This document shows, in pieces, positions 9,197 through 20,322 of a DNA stretch of 64,000 nucleotides (the first letter of the stretch is position 1; the number at the start of each line of letters is the position of its first letter). The DNA comes from Rhizobium sp. WYJ-E13 (GTDB lineage Bacteria; Pseudomonadota; Alphaproteobacteria; Rhizobiales; Rhizobiaceae). The notes under the pieces were generated by a model. The model searched no databases. It was not told the origin of the DNA and saw only the letters and a program-made list of their open reading frames with translations. The stretch spans positions 3,953,501-4,017,500 of the forward strand of contig NZ_CP076853.1 in assembly GCF_018987265.1 (NCBI RefSeq), written 5' to 3'. The translations under genes were made by a program, and so were the position numbers.

Positions 9197-9765
9197 TGGC
9201 GAAGGACCGCAAGCTCAGCTCGGACGAAAGAATCCTCTGGGGCAGGGTAGCCCGCAGCACCCGGCCTATGCCTGGCAAGACGGATGAGCTGACCGCGCTC
9301 GACGCATTCCTGCTGGAAGCCGAAGCAGCGGCCGAACAGGAAAAGGCCGAAAAGCAGAAGACGGCTTCACCTCAGCTGCAGCAGCCAGCACCGCAGATGC
9401 CCGCAAAACAGCCATCGGGCGTCCACCATCCGCTGGAGCGGCCGGTCAAGCGCAAGATCGCAAAGGGCAAACTGGCACTGGAAGCGCGCATCGACCTTCA
9501 CGGCATGGTCCAGAGCGAAGCACATTCCTTCCTGCTCGATTTCCTCATTCGGGCGCATGAACGCGGCATGCGGCACGTCCTCGTTATTACTGGCAAGGGC
9601 AGCTCCATGGGTAGCGAAGGCGCCTTGAAACGTGCCGTGCCGCTCTGGTTCTCCAAGCCGGAATTCCGCTTTCTGATTTCGTCCTATGAGTCGGCGGCCC
9701 AGCATCATGGTGGCGAGGGTGCGCTCTATATCCGCCTCTCCCGGCGCTCCGGAGAAACGTCGTGA
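9196..9765 (+). CDS. Smr domain-containing protein
   Basis: A 189-aa protein with a C-terminal Smr (small MutS-related) domain, about residues 95-185, including IDLHGM and HVLVITGKGSSMGSEGALK. Smr domains are often nucleic-acid endonucleases. The N-terminal half is low-complexity and rich in Ala, Lys and Gln. It is coupled to mltA (TGATG) and overlaps the following regulator by 4 bp. Substrate unknown. Confidence 0.88.
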   Translation: MAKDRKLSSDERILWGRVARSTRPMPGKTDELTALDAFLLEAEAAAEQEKAEKQKTASPQLQQPAPQMPAKQPSGVHHPLERPVKRKIAKGKLALEARIDLHGMVQSEAHSFLLDFLIRAHERGMRHVLVITGKGSSMGSEGALKRAVPLWFSKPEFRFLISSYESAAQHHGGEGALYIRLSRRSGETS

Positions 9766-10139
9766 CGCCGTTTGCAGAAGCAGTCCGCAAGCTGCGCGCC
9801 CGCAAGGGCGTGACGCAGAAACAGATGGCGGCCGCCCTGAATGTTTCGCCTGCCTATCTCTCGGCGCTCGAGCATGGAAGGCGCGGCGTGCCGAGCTTCG
9901 ATCTCCTGCAGCGCATCGCCGGCTACTTCAACATCATCTGGGATGAGGCCGAGGAACTCTTCCTCGTTGCAGGCTCTTCCGATCCGCGTGTGATCGTGGA
10001 TACTTCGGGCCTGCCGTCCGAATATACCGAATTCGCCAATCGCCTTGCCAAGCGAATTCGCAACCTTGACAGCGCCGATATCGCCCGGCTATCGGCGTTT
10101 CTTGAAAATGGCGGCAAAGGGGACGGAAAAGCGTCATAA
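9762..10139 (+). CDS. XRE-family helix-turn-helix transcriptional regulator
   Basis: A 125-aa protein with an N-terminal Cro/C1-type helix-turn-helix (about residues 5-62; RKGVTQKQMAAALNVSPAYLSALEHGRR). The C-terminal 60 residues have no recognised ligand domain. It starts with GTG overlapping the Smr gene stop by 4 bp, so it is the last gene of the tim44-mltA-smr-xre run. Target genes are not evident; gyrB follows after 133 bp with its own promoter. Confidence 0.87.
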   Translation: MTPFAEAVRKLRARKGVTQKQMAAALNVSPAYLSALEHGRRGVPSFDLLQRIAGYFNIIWDEAEELFLVAGSSDPRVIVDTSGLPSEYTEFANRLAKRIRNLDSADIARLSAFLENGGKGDGKAS

Positions 10140-10174
10140 TCCCCTGATTTATGCCTTGTTTTAGGGCCTTGCCA

Positions 10175-10203
10175 TTGGGAACTCGCTGCAAAAAACCTAT
10201 ATT
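10175..10203 (+). promoter_or_regulatory. Sigma-70-type promoter for gyrB
   Basis: TTGGGA (10175-10180) and TATATT (10198-10203) are 17 bp apart and lie about 70 bp upstream of the gyrB start. Predicted from sequence only. Confidence 0.5.
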
Positions 10204-10224
10204 CAACATTGAAAAAGCCGGTGA

Positions 10225-12708
<2,484 letters not shown>

Positions 12709-12728
12709 CCGAAACCGGTCGCGAAAGA

Positions 12729-12760
12729 GCCCCGCAGCCATCAGGCTTGCGGGACTTTTT
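12729..12760 (+). terminator. Intrinsic terminator after gyrB
   Basis: Hairpin with arms around CCCGCA-GCC and GGCTTGCGGG and a short ATCA loop, followed by a T-rich tract (CTTTTTATTT). It lies 20 bp after the gyrB stop, and the convergent nitroreductase gene ends 9 bp beyond. Confidence 0.8.
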
Positions 12761-12768
12761 ATTTGTAA

Positions 12769-13365
12769 TCAATCGTTGCCGATGAAATGACCGTTGAAGG
12801 CGACTTCCGAAAGCGGCTTGCGCTGGCTCGGAAATTCGCGCTCGCGGTTGCGCTCGGAAAGGGTGTTCTTGTCGGCAATGCGACCGACGGCAATGCCGGC
12901 TTCGACGCGATAGCCATCGGGAACACCGAGTTTTTCCTTGATCTCGTCATGCTTGATGCCGCCCATGCCATGGGCATAGAAGCCGGAAATACGGGCCTGC
13001 ATGGCAAGATGGCCCCAGGCTGTGCCGGCATCGAAAGAATGCGTATAGCTCGAGCGTCCCTCGCTGCGAGCGCCGTTGAAGCTGCGCGAGACCACAAAGA
13101 TCAGCGCCGAAGCGTTCTTTGCCCATTCCTGGTTGGATTCGACGAGCAGGCTCACGAATTCTTCCCAATGCTCGGAGCCCTTCAATGCATAGAGGAACCG
13201 CCACGGCTGCATGTTTGCGGAGGACGGTGCCCAGTGTGCGGCATCGAGCAGTGTCAGCAGCTGAGCCTCTTCGATGACCTCGCCGGTAAAGGCGCGGGGC
13301 GACCAACGGTCGAGAAACATCGGATCGATTGCATATTCGGATTCGCGGCTATTGGTTTTCGTCAT
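12769..13365 (-). CDS. Nitroreductase family protein
   Basis: A 198-aa FMN-dependent nitroreductase-fold protein. Visible features are the N-terminal RWSPRAFTGE segment (the SxRxF flavin-binding motif of the family), WAPSSANMQPWRFLYA, and the C-terminal GVPDGYRVEAGIAVGRIADK. These enzymes use NAD(P)H to reduce nitro compounds, quinones or flavins; the natural substrate is unknown. The ATG at 13365 (MTKTNSR) has GGAAG six bases upstream. It diverges from the glutathionyl-hydroquinone reductase gene, which suggests a shared role in handling quinones or electrophiles. Confidence 0.87.
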   Translation of the reverse strand: MTKTNSRESEYAIDPMFLDRWSPRAFTGEVIEEAQLLTLLDAAHWAPSSANMQPWRFLYALKGSEHWEEFVSLLVESNQEWAKNASALIFVVSRSFNGARSEGRSSYTHSFDAGTAWGHLAMQARISGFYAHGMGGIKHDEIKEKLGVPDGYRVEAGIAVGRIADKNTLSERNREREFPSQRKPLSEVAFNGHFIGND

Positions 13366-13557
13366 ACTGGCTTCCGGAAGTTGGCGATGGACGGGGGTTC
13401 CACCGCAGAGATCGCTTAAGTGATATTTCCGCGCTCGCTTGCTTGGCAAGCAGAGTTTGGTCGCAGCCAGTGCACAATCTGTTTCCAGAAACTGGCCTTA
13501 CGCGCGCGCGGAACTCCCGGTAAAGCAGCGCAAATCCGGTCGATCAGGAGATACGGC

Positions 13558-14511
13558 ATGCTGGTGAATGGGAAATGGACCGAAGACTGGCAGCCGGTCC
13601 AGGCGAAGGACGAGAAGGGTGGTTTCGTCCGTCAGATATCGAGATTCCGCAATTGGGTCACGCCTGACGGCAGCGCGGGTCCGACGGGCGAGGGTGGTTT
13701 TTCCGCCGAGGCAGGGCGCTACCATCTCTATGTTGCCTATATCTGCCCCTGGGCTTCGCGCACGCTGATCGGCCGCACGCTCAAGGGGCTTGAAGACGCC
13801 ATTTCGGTTTCGATCGTCGAACCGGCACTCAGCAAGCAGGGCTGGCGTTTTGGCGATTATCCTGGCGCGACTGCGGATAAGTTGAACGGTGCCACCTATA
13901 TGCATGAGATCTACACCAAGTCGGATCCGGATTTCACCGGGCGAGCGACGGTTCCAGTTCTCTGGGACAAGAAGCGCGCAACGATCGTCAACAACGAATC
14001 GTCCGATATCCTGCGCATGTTGAACAGCGGCTTTGGTGATCTCGCGCATGGCGACATTGATCTCTATCCGGCCGCTCGGCGCAGCGAGATAGATGCCTTC
14101 AACGAGCGCATTTATCCGTCACTGAATAATGGCGTCTATCGCACCGGCTTTGCGACGACGCAGATCGCGTATGAGGAGGCTTTTGCGGAGGTCTTCGCAT
14201 GCCTCGACTGGATCGAACCGCAGCTCGAGGGACGCGGCTTCCTTTTTGCTGAGCATCCGACGGAAGCCGATATTCGCCTGTTCGTCACGCTCGTGCGTTT
14301 CGATATCGCCTATCATGGCCTCTTCAAATGCAATCTGCGGCGCCTCTCCGATTATGCCAAGCTCAGGGCTTTCTGCCGCCGAATGCTGGATTGGCCCGGC
14401 ATCGCCGAGACCGTGAATTTCGATCACATCAAGCGCGGCTATTATTCGATCGAAAGCCTCAATCCCACCCGCATCGTTCCTGTCGGACCGCAACTCACCG
14501 AAATTTTCTAG
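13558..14511 (+). CDS. Glutathione S-transferase, xi class (glutathionyl-hydroquinone reductase)
   Basis: A 317-aa protein of the YqjG/PcpF/ECM4 family, which reduces glutathionyl-hydroquinones with glutathione. The active-site motif CPWAS is visible in YVAYICPWASRTLIG at about residue 65. Downstream are the thioredoxin-fold segment (TVPVLWDKKRATIVNNESSDI) and the helical C-terminal domain (EADIRLFVTLVRFD). The start at 13558 has a strong AGGAGA ribosome-binding site. Confidence 0.9.
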   Translation: MLVNGKWTEDWQPVQAKDEKGGFVRQISRFRNWVTPDGSAGPTGEGGFSAEAGRYHLYVAYICPWASRTLIGRTLKGLEDAISVSIVEPALSKQGWRFGDYPGATADKLNGATYMHEIYTKSDPDFTGRATVPVLWDKKRATIVNNESSDILRMLNSGFGDLAHGDIDLYPAARRSEIDAFNERIYPSLNNGVYRTGFATTQIAYEEAFAEVFACLDWIEPQLEGRGFLFAEHPTEADIRLFVTLVRFDIAYHGLFKCNLRRLSDYAKLRAFCRRMLDWPGIAETVNFDHIKRGYYSIESLNPTRIVPVGPQLTEIF

Positions 14512-14602
14512 CCGGGCGTACCGCTTCCGCGGAAAGGCATAATGACACCGATGAATAATTCGTTCATAGGTGGCGCACCCGCTTTCCATGAGGAGGATAT
14601 TC

Positions 14603-15445
14603 ATGAAGCTGATGCGCGTTGGAGAAGCGGGCCGCGAAAAGCCGGCCCTGCTCGATGCCGATGGCAAGATCCGCGATCTTTCTGCCCATGTCGCCGACAT
14701 CGGCGGCGAAGCGATCACGCCCGCAGGCCTTGCGAAGATTGCAGCCCTTGATCCGAAGAGCCTGCCGGAACTGGCCCCTGGCCGTATCGGAGCCTGCGTT
14801 GCCGGCACCGGAAAATTCATCTGCATAGGGCTGAATTACTCAGACCATGCGGCCGAAACGGGCGCGACCGTGCCCCCCGAACCCGTCATTTTTATGAAAG
14901 CAACGTCGGCGATCGTCGGCCCGAACGACAATGTCCAGATTCCGCGCGGTTCCGAAAAGACCGACTGGGAAGTCGAGCTTGGCGTCGTTATCGGCAAGAC
15001 CGCCAAATATGTGAGCGAAGCCGAGGCCCTGGATTATGTTGCCGGCTACTGCGTCTCCAATGACGTTTCCGAGCGCGCCTTCCAGACCGAGCGTTCCGGC
15101 CAGTGGACCAAGGGCAAGTCCTGCGACACCTTCGGGCCGATCGGCCCCTGGCTCGTCACCAAGGATGAGGTCGAGAATCCGCAGAACCTCGGTATGTGGC
15201 TCAAGGTCAACGGGCAGACGATGCAAGACGGCTCCACCAAGACCATGGTCTATGGCGTCGCCTTCGTGGTGTACTATCTCAGCCAGTTCATGTCCCTGCA
15301 GCCTGGCGACGTCATTTCTACCGGCACGCCTCCGGGTGTCGGCATGGGCATGAAGCCACCACGTTTCCTGAAGGACGGTGACGTCGTCGAACTCGGTATC
15401 GAAGGTCTCGGCACTCAGAAGCAACTCTTTGTTGCGGATCGTTAA
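14603..15445 (+). CDS. Fumarylacetoacetate hydrolase family protein
   Basis: A 280-aa FAH-superfamily enzyme. It has the metal-binding pattern of the family (FICIGLNYSDHAAE, DWEVELGVVIGK, GYCVSNDVSERAFQ) and GDVISTGTPPGVGMGM near the C-terminus. Members hydrolyse or decarboxylate beta-diketo acids (fumarylpyruvate, oxaloacetate, 2-keto-3-deoxy acids); the substrate here cannot be fixed, since no other catabolic genes adjoin it. The ATG at 14603 follows AGGAGG. A terminator follows at 15488. Confidence 0.88.
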   Translation: MKLMRVGEAGREKPALLDADGKIRDLSAHVADIGGEAITPAGLAKIAALDPKSLPELAPGRIGACVAGTGKFICIGLNYSDHAAETGATVPPEPVIFMKATSAIVGPNDNVQIPRGSEKTDWEVELGVVIGKTAKYVSEAEALDYVAGYCVSNDVSERAFQTERSGQWTKGKSCDTFGPIGPWLVTKDEVENPQNLGMWLKVNGQTMQDGSTKTMVYGVAFVVYYLSQFMSLQPGDVISTGTPPGVGMGMKPPRFLKDGDVVELGIEGLGTQKQLFVADR

Positions 15446-15487
15446 CTGTTTTTCCTGCGGAAAAGCTTAAACTTTATGCGCCAAGGT

Positions 15488-15521
15488 AATGCCGGGAGAT
15501 CAATTTTCCGGCATTTTTCTT
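15488..15521 (+). terminator. Intrinsic terminator after FAH-family gene
   Basis: Arms AATGCCGG and CCGGCATT with a 12-nt loop, followed by TTTCTTT. Confidence 0.78.
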
Positions 15522-15537
15522 TCAAACTGTAATGTTA

Positions 15538-15552
15538 TGTTGCTGTGCAACA
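15538..15552. promoter_or_regulatory. Palindromic candidate operator upstream of phaZ
   Basis: Perfect 6-bp inverted repeat TGTTGC / GCAACA separated by TGT, about 100 bp upstream of phaZ. TGC/GCA-type palindromes are recognised by PhaR-type regulators of PHB metabolism; assignment to PhaR is an inference. Confidence 0.4.
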
Positions 15553-15652
15553 AAAAACTGTTAGCCTACGTTGTTGTGCCAGCATTAACGGAAAGAGTCC
15601 GACGCCCTTCAATTGGTGTCGTCTTGCCGGATAGAGAAAGGTGGCGCCCTCC

Positions 15653-16927
15653 ATGTTCTACCAGCTTTATGAATTGAACCATGCAGCGTTAGCACCGTTC
15701 CGCGCTGCAGCCGATATCATGCGTTTTGCCTACTCCAATCCGCTGAATCCCTTTTCGCAGACCCCGATGGGCCGCACCATTTCCGCTAGTCTCGAAATGT
15801 TCGAGCGAACGACCCGCCGTTACGGCAAGCCGGAATTCGGGCTCAACGAAACTTTGATCGACGGCAAGAAGGTTGCGGTGCGCGAGGAAGTCGTCTGGGC
15901 GCGCTCCTTCTGTAACCTCCTGCATTTTTCCCGCGATGTCCCGGCCGGTCACAGCGACGATCCACGCATTCTCATTGTCGCGCCGATGTCCGGCCACTAT
16001 GCGACCCTGCTGCGGGGCACCGTCGAGGCATTGCTGCCGAGCGCCGATATCTACATCACCGATTGGATCGATGCCCGCATGGTGCCGATGACGGAAGGCA
16101 CCTTCGATCTTTCGGATTACATAGACTACGTTATCGAGATGCTGCATTTCCTTGGTCATGACACCCATGTCATCGCCGTCTGTCAGCCCTCGGTGCCGGT
16201 GCTGGCGGCGGCGGCCATCATGGAAGAAGTCAAGGATCCGCTGTCGCCGTCGTCCATGACGCTGATGGGCGGGCCGATCGACACTCGCATCAATCCGACG
16301 GCCGTCAACAAGCTTGCCAAGGAGCGCCCGCTCGAATGGTTTGCCGATAACGTCGTCATGAACGTGCCCTGGCCGCAACCGGGTTTTATGCGACCTGTCT
16401 ATCCCGGCTTCCTGCAGCTTTCAGGCTTCATGTCGATGAACCTCGATCGGCATCTGATTGCCCACAAGGAATTCTTCATGCATCTCGTGAAGAACGACGG
16501 CGAGCCGGAAAAGCATCGAGATTTCTATGACGAATATCTCGCCGTCATGGACCTGACTGCGGAGTTCTATCTGCAGACTGTCGAACAGGTCTTCATGAAG
16601 CACGCGCTGCCGAGGGGCGAACTGATGCATCGCGGCAAACGCGTAGACCCTTCCGCGATCCGCAACGTCGCCTTGTTGACGGTCGAGGGCGAGAATGACG
16701 ATATCTCGGGTGTCGGCCAGACGCAGGCTGCGCAGACCATCTGCGTGAACATTCCTCAGAAGATGCGCATGCATTACCTGCAGCCGGATGTCGGTCACTA
16801 CGGCGTCTTCAACGGTTCCCGCTTCCGCCGCGAGATCGCGCCCCGTATCGTCTCCTTCACGCGCCAGCATTCCCGTGCGACGAAACCACCGGTACAGCGC
16901 GTCATCAAGGGCGGCAAATCGGTGTGA
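15653..16927 (+). CDS. phaZ: Intracellular poly(3-hydroxybutyrate) depolymerase
   Basis: The 424-aa product matches intracellular PHB depolymerases, which release 3-hydroxybutyrate from storage granules. It begins MFYQLYELNHAALAP, typical of the family. It has a Cys at the nucleophile position of the lipase-like box (VIAVCQPSVPVLAAAA), as in Ralstonia PhaZ1. A late VEGENDDISGVGQT segment supplies the expected Asp, and DVGHYGVFNG supplies the catalytic His. The ATG at 15653 has a nearby AAAGGTGG. Its upstream palindrome may link it to PHB control. Confidence 0.92.
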   Translation: MFYQLYELNHAALAPFRAAADIMRFAYSNPLNPFSQTPMGRTISASLEMFERTTRRYGKPEFGLNETLIDGKKVAVREEVVWARSFCNLLHFSRDVPAGHSDDPRILIVAPMSGHYATLLRGTVEALLPSADIYITDWIDARMVPMTEGTFDLSDYIDYVIEMLHFLGHDTHVIAVCQPSVPVLAAAAIMEEVKDPLSPSSMTLMGGPIDTRINPTAVNKLAKERPLEWFADNVVMNVPWPQPGFMRPVYPGFLQLSGFMSMNLDRHLIAHKEFFMHLVKNDGEPEKHRDFYDEYLAVMDLTAEFYLQTVEQVFMKHALPRGELMHRGKRVDPSAIRNVALLTVEGENDDISGVGQTQAAQTICVNIPQKMRMHYLQPDVGHYGVFNGSRFRREIAPRIVSFTRQHSRATKPPVQRVIKGGKSV

Positions 16928-17025
16928 GTTAGAAAACGCTGATTTAATGTTATCGATTCAAAGCCTTGTCCGATTTAACCTGAAATCGTCTTGAAGGCCG
17001 GTTCGGCGGTAACCATCTGGTTTTC

Positions 17026-17052
17026 CAGCACTCGGCATCGTGTCGGGTGCTG
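17026..17052. other. Stem-loop in the leader of the DUF2852 gene
   Basis: CAGCACTCGGCA (17026-17037) can pair with TGTCGGGTGCTG (17041-17052), allowing G-U pairs, around a TCG loop. It ends 19 bp before the DUF2852 start codon and has no following T-tract, so it does not look like a terminator. Confidence 0.4.
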
Positions 17053-17071
17053 AACGCAAGGATACCGCACG

Positions 17072-17506
17072 ATGAACCAGTCAGCATTGCTTCGCCCGGA
17101 TTGGACTCCGGCTACCGTTGCCTTGATGATCCTTGGCTTCATGGTTTTCTGGCCTTTGGGGCTGGCCATGCTTGCCTATATCATCTTCGGCGAGCGCCTG
17201 CGCGGCTTCAAGCGTGACGTGAACCAGGCGACCGATGGCTTCTTTGCAGGCTGCCGCCGTTCGCATGGCCGTCACCGCCCGCATTTCTCGACGGGCAACG
17301 TCGCCTTCGACGATTGGCGCAAGGCCGAGCTCGATCGTATAGAGGAGGAGCGCCGCAAGCTCGATGAAATGCGTGAGGAATTCGATTCCTACCTGCGCGA
17401 GCTCCGCCGCGCCAAGGATCAGGAAGAATTCGATCGCTTCATGCGCGAGCGCAAGAACGGCCGACGCGACGACAATGGCCCAGTCGCAGAGTACCAGACG
17501 CCGTAA
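17072..17506 (+). CDS. DUF2852 domain-containing membrane protein
   Basis: A 144-aa protein with one or two hydrophobic segments (about residues 14-40, VALMILGFMVFWPLGLAMLAYIIF). A basic linker follows, then a strongly charged C-terminal helix or coiled coil (about 85-130; RIEEERRKLDEMREEFDSYLRELRRAKDQ is helical). It resembles the DUF2852 family of Rhizobiales; function unknown. It stands alone between phaZ and the YgjP-type protease, with a hairpin in its leader and a terminator after it. Confidence 0.8.
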   Translation: MNQSALLRPDWTPATVALMILGFMVFWPLGLAMLAYIIFGERLRGFKRDVNQATDGFFAGCRRSHGRHRPHFSTGNVAFDDWRKAELDRIEEERRKLDEMREEFDSYLRELRRAKDQEEFDRFMRERKNGRRDDNGPVAEYQTP

Positions 17507-17529
17507 AGTGTGATCACAAAAATCTACGG

Positions 17530-17560
17530 CCGGCATCGCTCCCGATGCCGGTTTTTCTTT
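17530..17560 (+). terminator. Intrinsic terminator after DUF2852 gene
   Basis: Perfect 9-bp arms CCGGCATCG / CGATGCCGG around CTCC, followed by TTTTTCTTT. Confidence 0.87.
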
Positions 17561-17595
17561 GCGCGGATTTCCGCCGAATCGTATAGAAAATCCCT

Positions 17596-18354
17596 ATGTT
17601 TCCGCTTCCGAAGATCCGCCGCCCGACAAGAAAACCGGCGCCGCCCGAAACGCGGACGCTCGATGTTGCCGGCCGCCTCATGCCCTTGACGATCAAGCAG
17701 CATGATCGGGCCACCCGGATTACGCTGCGTATCGAGCCGGGCGGCCGAGCCCTGAAGATGACTGTGCCAAAGGGGCTTGCCGCCCGCGAAGTCAACGCTT
17801 TCCTGGATAGACACCAGGGCTGGCTGCTGACCAAGCTTGCGAAATTCTCGACCGATACGGGTCTGCACGACGGCGGCGATATTCTCTTTCGGGGCGTCAA
17901 ACATCGCATCCAGCATACCGGCAGTCTGCGCGGGCTGACCGAGGCCGTCATGGTCGACGGTAAAGCAGTACTTCGCGTCAGCGGCATGACGGAACATATC
18001 GGTCGGCGCATCGCCACTTTCTTCAAGAAGGAAGCCCGCGCCGATCTTGAGAGACTGTCGCGCCTGCATGCCGGCTCCATCAAGGCGCCGATCCGCTCGA
18101 TTTCCATGAAGGATACCCGCAGCCGCTGGGGTTCCTGTTCTTCGGAAGGAAATCTGAGCTTCTCCTGGCGCATTGTCATGGCGCCACCTTCGGTGATCGA
18201 TTACCTCGCCGCCCATGAGGTTGCGCATCTGAAGGAAATGAACCACGGTCCGCACTTCTGGGCGCTCTGCAAGAGGCTTTGCCCACACATGGAAGAGGCG
18301 AAGTCCTGGCTGAAGCGTCACGGCAGCCAATTGCACGCGATAGACTTCGATTAA
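17596..18354 (+). CDS. YgjP-like M48-family zinc metallopeptidase (DUF45)
   Basis: A 252-aa protein of the YgjP/DUF45 family. It has the zinc-binding HEVAH motif in YLAAHEVAHLKEMNHGPHFW near the C-terminus, preceded by the family signature TRSRWGSCSSEGNLSFSWR. There is no signal peptide, so it is probably cytosolic. The peptidase activity is inferred from the motif; substrates are unknown. It is followed 71 bp later by trpF without an evident terminator. Confidence 0.88.
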   Translation: MFPLPKIRRPTRKPAPPETRTLDVAGRLMPLTIKQHDRATRITLRIEPGGRALKMTVPKGLAAREVNAFLDRHQGWLLTKLAKFSTDTGLHDGGDILFRGVKHRIQHTGSLRGLTEAVMVDGKAVLRVSGMTEHIGRRIATFFKKEARADLERLSRLHAGSIKAPIRSISMKDTRSRWGSCSSEGNLSFSWRIVMAPPSVIDYLAAHEVAHLKEMNHGPHFWALCKRLCPHMEEAKSWLKRHGSQLHAIDFD

Positions 18355-18425
18355 GCGCCGCGTTAAATGCGGCCGGCATTGCAAATTGGCTCGACTCTTC
18401 GCCCGTTTCGTGTCACTTCGCTGCC

Positions 18426-19094
18426 ATGCGACCGGATATCAAAATCTGCGGTTTGAAGACGCCTGAGACTGTCGAGCGCGCATTGAAGCGCGGAGCGACA
18501 CACATTGGCTTCAATTTCTTCCAGAAGAGCCCGCGTTACGTTGAGCCTGATATTGCCGGCAAGCTCGCCGAGCCGGCGCGTGGCAAGGCGAAGATCGTTG
18601 CTGTCGTGGTTGATCCGACCAATGACGATCTCGATGAAATCGTTGCACTTTTGCGCCCCGATATGCTGCAACTTCATGGCAGCGAGAGCCCCGAGCGCGT
18701 GCTCACCATCAAGGCGATGTATGGCATCCCGGTCATCAAGGCATTGTCGGTCCGCACTGCGGATGACTTGAAGAGGGTCGAGGCCTATATCGGCATTGCC
18801 GACCGCTTCCTTTTCGACGCCAAGCCGCCGAAAGGCTCTGAATTGCCAGGCGGCAACGGCGTTTCCTTTGATTGGGGTTTGCTCACCTGGCTTGACGGCA
18901 ACGTCGACTACATGCTTTCCGGCGGGCTTAACAAGGCCAATGTCGGGCAGGCGCTGGCGATGACCAGGGCTCCGGGTGTCGATACCGCTTCCGGTGTCGA
19001 GAGCGCTCCGGGCGTGAAAAGCCTGGACATGATCGATGAGTTTTTCGATGCGGTTGAACAGGCATGTATGCCTGAAACGACCTCAGGGAGTTGA
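18426..19094 (+). CDS. trpF: Phosphoribosylanthranilate isomerase
   Basis: TrpF isomerises N-(5-phosphoribosyl)anthranilate to the carboxyphenylamino deoxyribulose phosphate in tryptophan synthesis. The 222-aa beta/alpha barrel has the catalytic Cys in KICGLKTPE near the N-terminus, QLHGSE in the middle, and LSGGLN plus [16 protein letters not shown] (phosphate and catalytic-Asp region) near the C-terminus. The ATG at 18426 is the family start; no strong ribosome-binding site precedes it. It overlaps the open frame of trpB. Confidence 0.94.
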   Translation: MRPDIKICGLKTPETVERALKRGATHIGFNFFQKSPRYVEPDIAGKLAEPARGKAKIVAVVVDPTNDDLDEIVALLRPDMLQLHGSESPERVLTIKAMYGIPVIKALSVRTADDLKRVEAYIGIADRFLFDAKPPKGSELPGGNGVSFDWGLLTWLDGNVDYMLSGGLNKANVGQALAMTRAPGVDTASGVESAPGVKSLDMIDEFFDAVEQACMPETTSGS

Positions 19095-19096
19095 AA

Positions 19097-20317
19097 GTGA
19101 ACGAGACGCCTAAACCGAATTCCTTCCGCGCCGGTCCGGACGAAGACGGCCGCTTCGGCATTTACGGGGGCCGCTTCGTGGCCGAAACCCTGATGCCTCT
19201 GATCCTCGATCTGCAGGAAGAGTGGAACAAGGCGAAGGATGATCCGGAATTCCAGGCGGAATTGAAGCATCTCGGCGCCCACTATATCGGCCGTCCGAGC
19301 CCGCTCTATTATGCCGAGCGCCTGACGGAGCATCTCGGTGGCGCCAAGATCTATTTCAAGCGTGAAGAGCTGAATCATACCGGTTCGCACAAGATCAACA
19401 ACTGCATCGGCCAGATCCTGCTCGCCAAGCGCATGGGCAAGACGCGCATCATCGCTGAGACCGGCGCCGGCCAGCACGGCGTGGCCTCCGCCACCGTCGC
19501 CGCCCGCTTCGGCCTGCCCTGCGTCGTCTACATGGGGGCGACCGACGTCGAGCGCCAGGCGCCGAATGTGTTCCGCATGAAGCTGCTCGGTGCCGAGGTA
19601 AAGCCTGTTACGGCTGGCAGCGGCACCTTGAAGGATGCGATGAATGAGGCGCTGCGTGACTGGGTCACCAACGTTGACAATACTTACTACCTGATCGGCA
19701 CCGCCGCCGGTCCCCACCCCTATCCGGAAATGGTGCGCGATTTCCAGGCCGTCATCGGCACGGAAGCCAGAGAGCAGATCCTTGAGGCCGAAGGCCGCCT
19801 GCCTGATCTCGTCATTGCTGCCGTTGGCGGTGGTTCGAATGCGATCGGCATCTTCCATCCCTTCCTTGATGATAAGGAAGTCAAGATCGTCGGCGTCGAA
19901 GCCGGTGGCAAGGGCCTGCAGGGTGATGAACATTGCGCCTCGATCACGGCCGGCTCGCCCGGCGTGCTGCATGGCAACCGTACCTATCTGCTGCAGGACG
20001 ATGACGGGCAGATCAAGGAAGGCCATTCGATCTCGGCTGGTCTCGATTATCCCGGTATCGGCCCGGAACATTCGTGGCTGAATGATATTGGTCGTGCCGA
20101 ATATGTGCCGATCATGGATCATGAGGCGCTCGATGCCTTCCAGACGCTGACGCGACTCGAAGGTATCATTCCGGCGCTTGAGCCTTCGCATGCGCTTGCC
20201 GAAGTTATCAAGCGTGCGCCCAAGATGGGCAAGGACGAGATCATCCTGATGAACCTCTCCGGCCGCGGCGACAAGGACATCTTCACCGTCGGCAAGATCC
20301 TGGGAATGGGGCAGTAA
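19097..20317 (+). CDS. trpB: Tryptophan synthase beta chain
   Basis: TrpB condenses indole with serine using pyridoxal phosphate. The 406-aa product has the PLP-lysine motif [13 protein letters not shown], the substrate loop [10 protein letters not shown] and the phosphate-binding GGGSNAIG. The GTG at 19097 is chosen because GGGAG lies six bases upstream; the TTG at 19091 directly abuts that site and is unlikely. It lies between trpF and trpA, 5 bp from trpA. Confidence 0.96.
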   Translation: MNETPKPNSFRAGPDEDGRFGIYGGRFVAETLMPLILDLQEEWNKAKDDPEFQAELKHLGAHYIGRPSPLYYAERLTEHLGGAKIYFKREELNHTGSHKINNCIGQILLAKRMGKTRIIAETGAGQHGVASATVAARFGLPCVVYMGATDVERQAPNVFRMKLLGAEVKPVTAGSGTLKDAMNEALRDWVTNVDNTYYLIGTAAGPHPYPEMVRDFQAVIGTEAREQILEAEGRLPDLVIAAVGGGSNAIGIFHPFLDDKEVKIVGVEAGGKGLQGDEHCASITAGSPGVLHGNRTYLLQDDDGQIKEGHSISAGLDYPGIGPEHSWLNDIGRAEYVPIMDHEALDAFQTLTRLEGIIPALEPSHALAEVIKRAPKMGKDEIILMNLSGRGDKDIFTVGKILGMGQ

Positions 20318-20322
20318 GAGAT

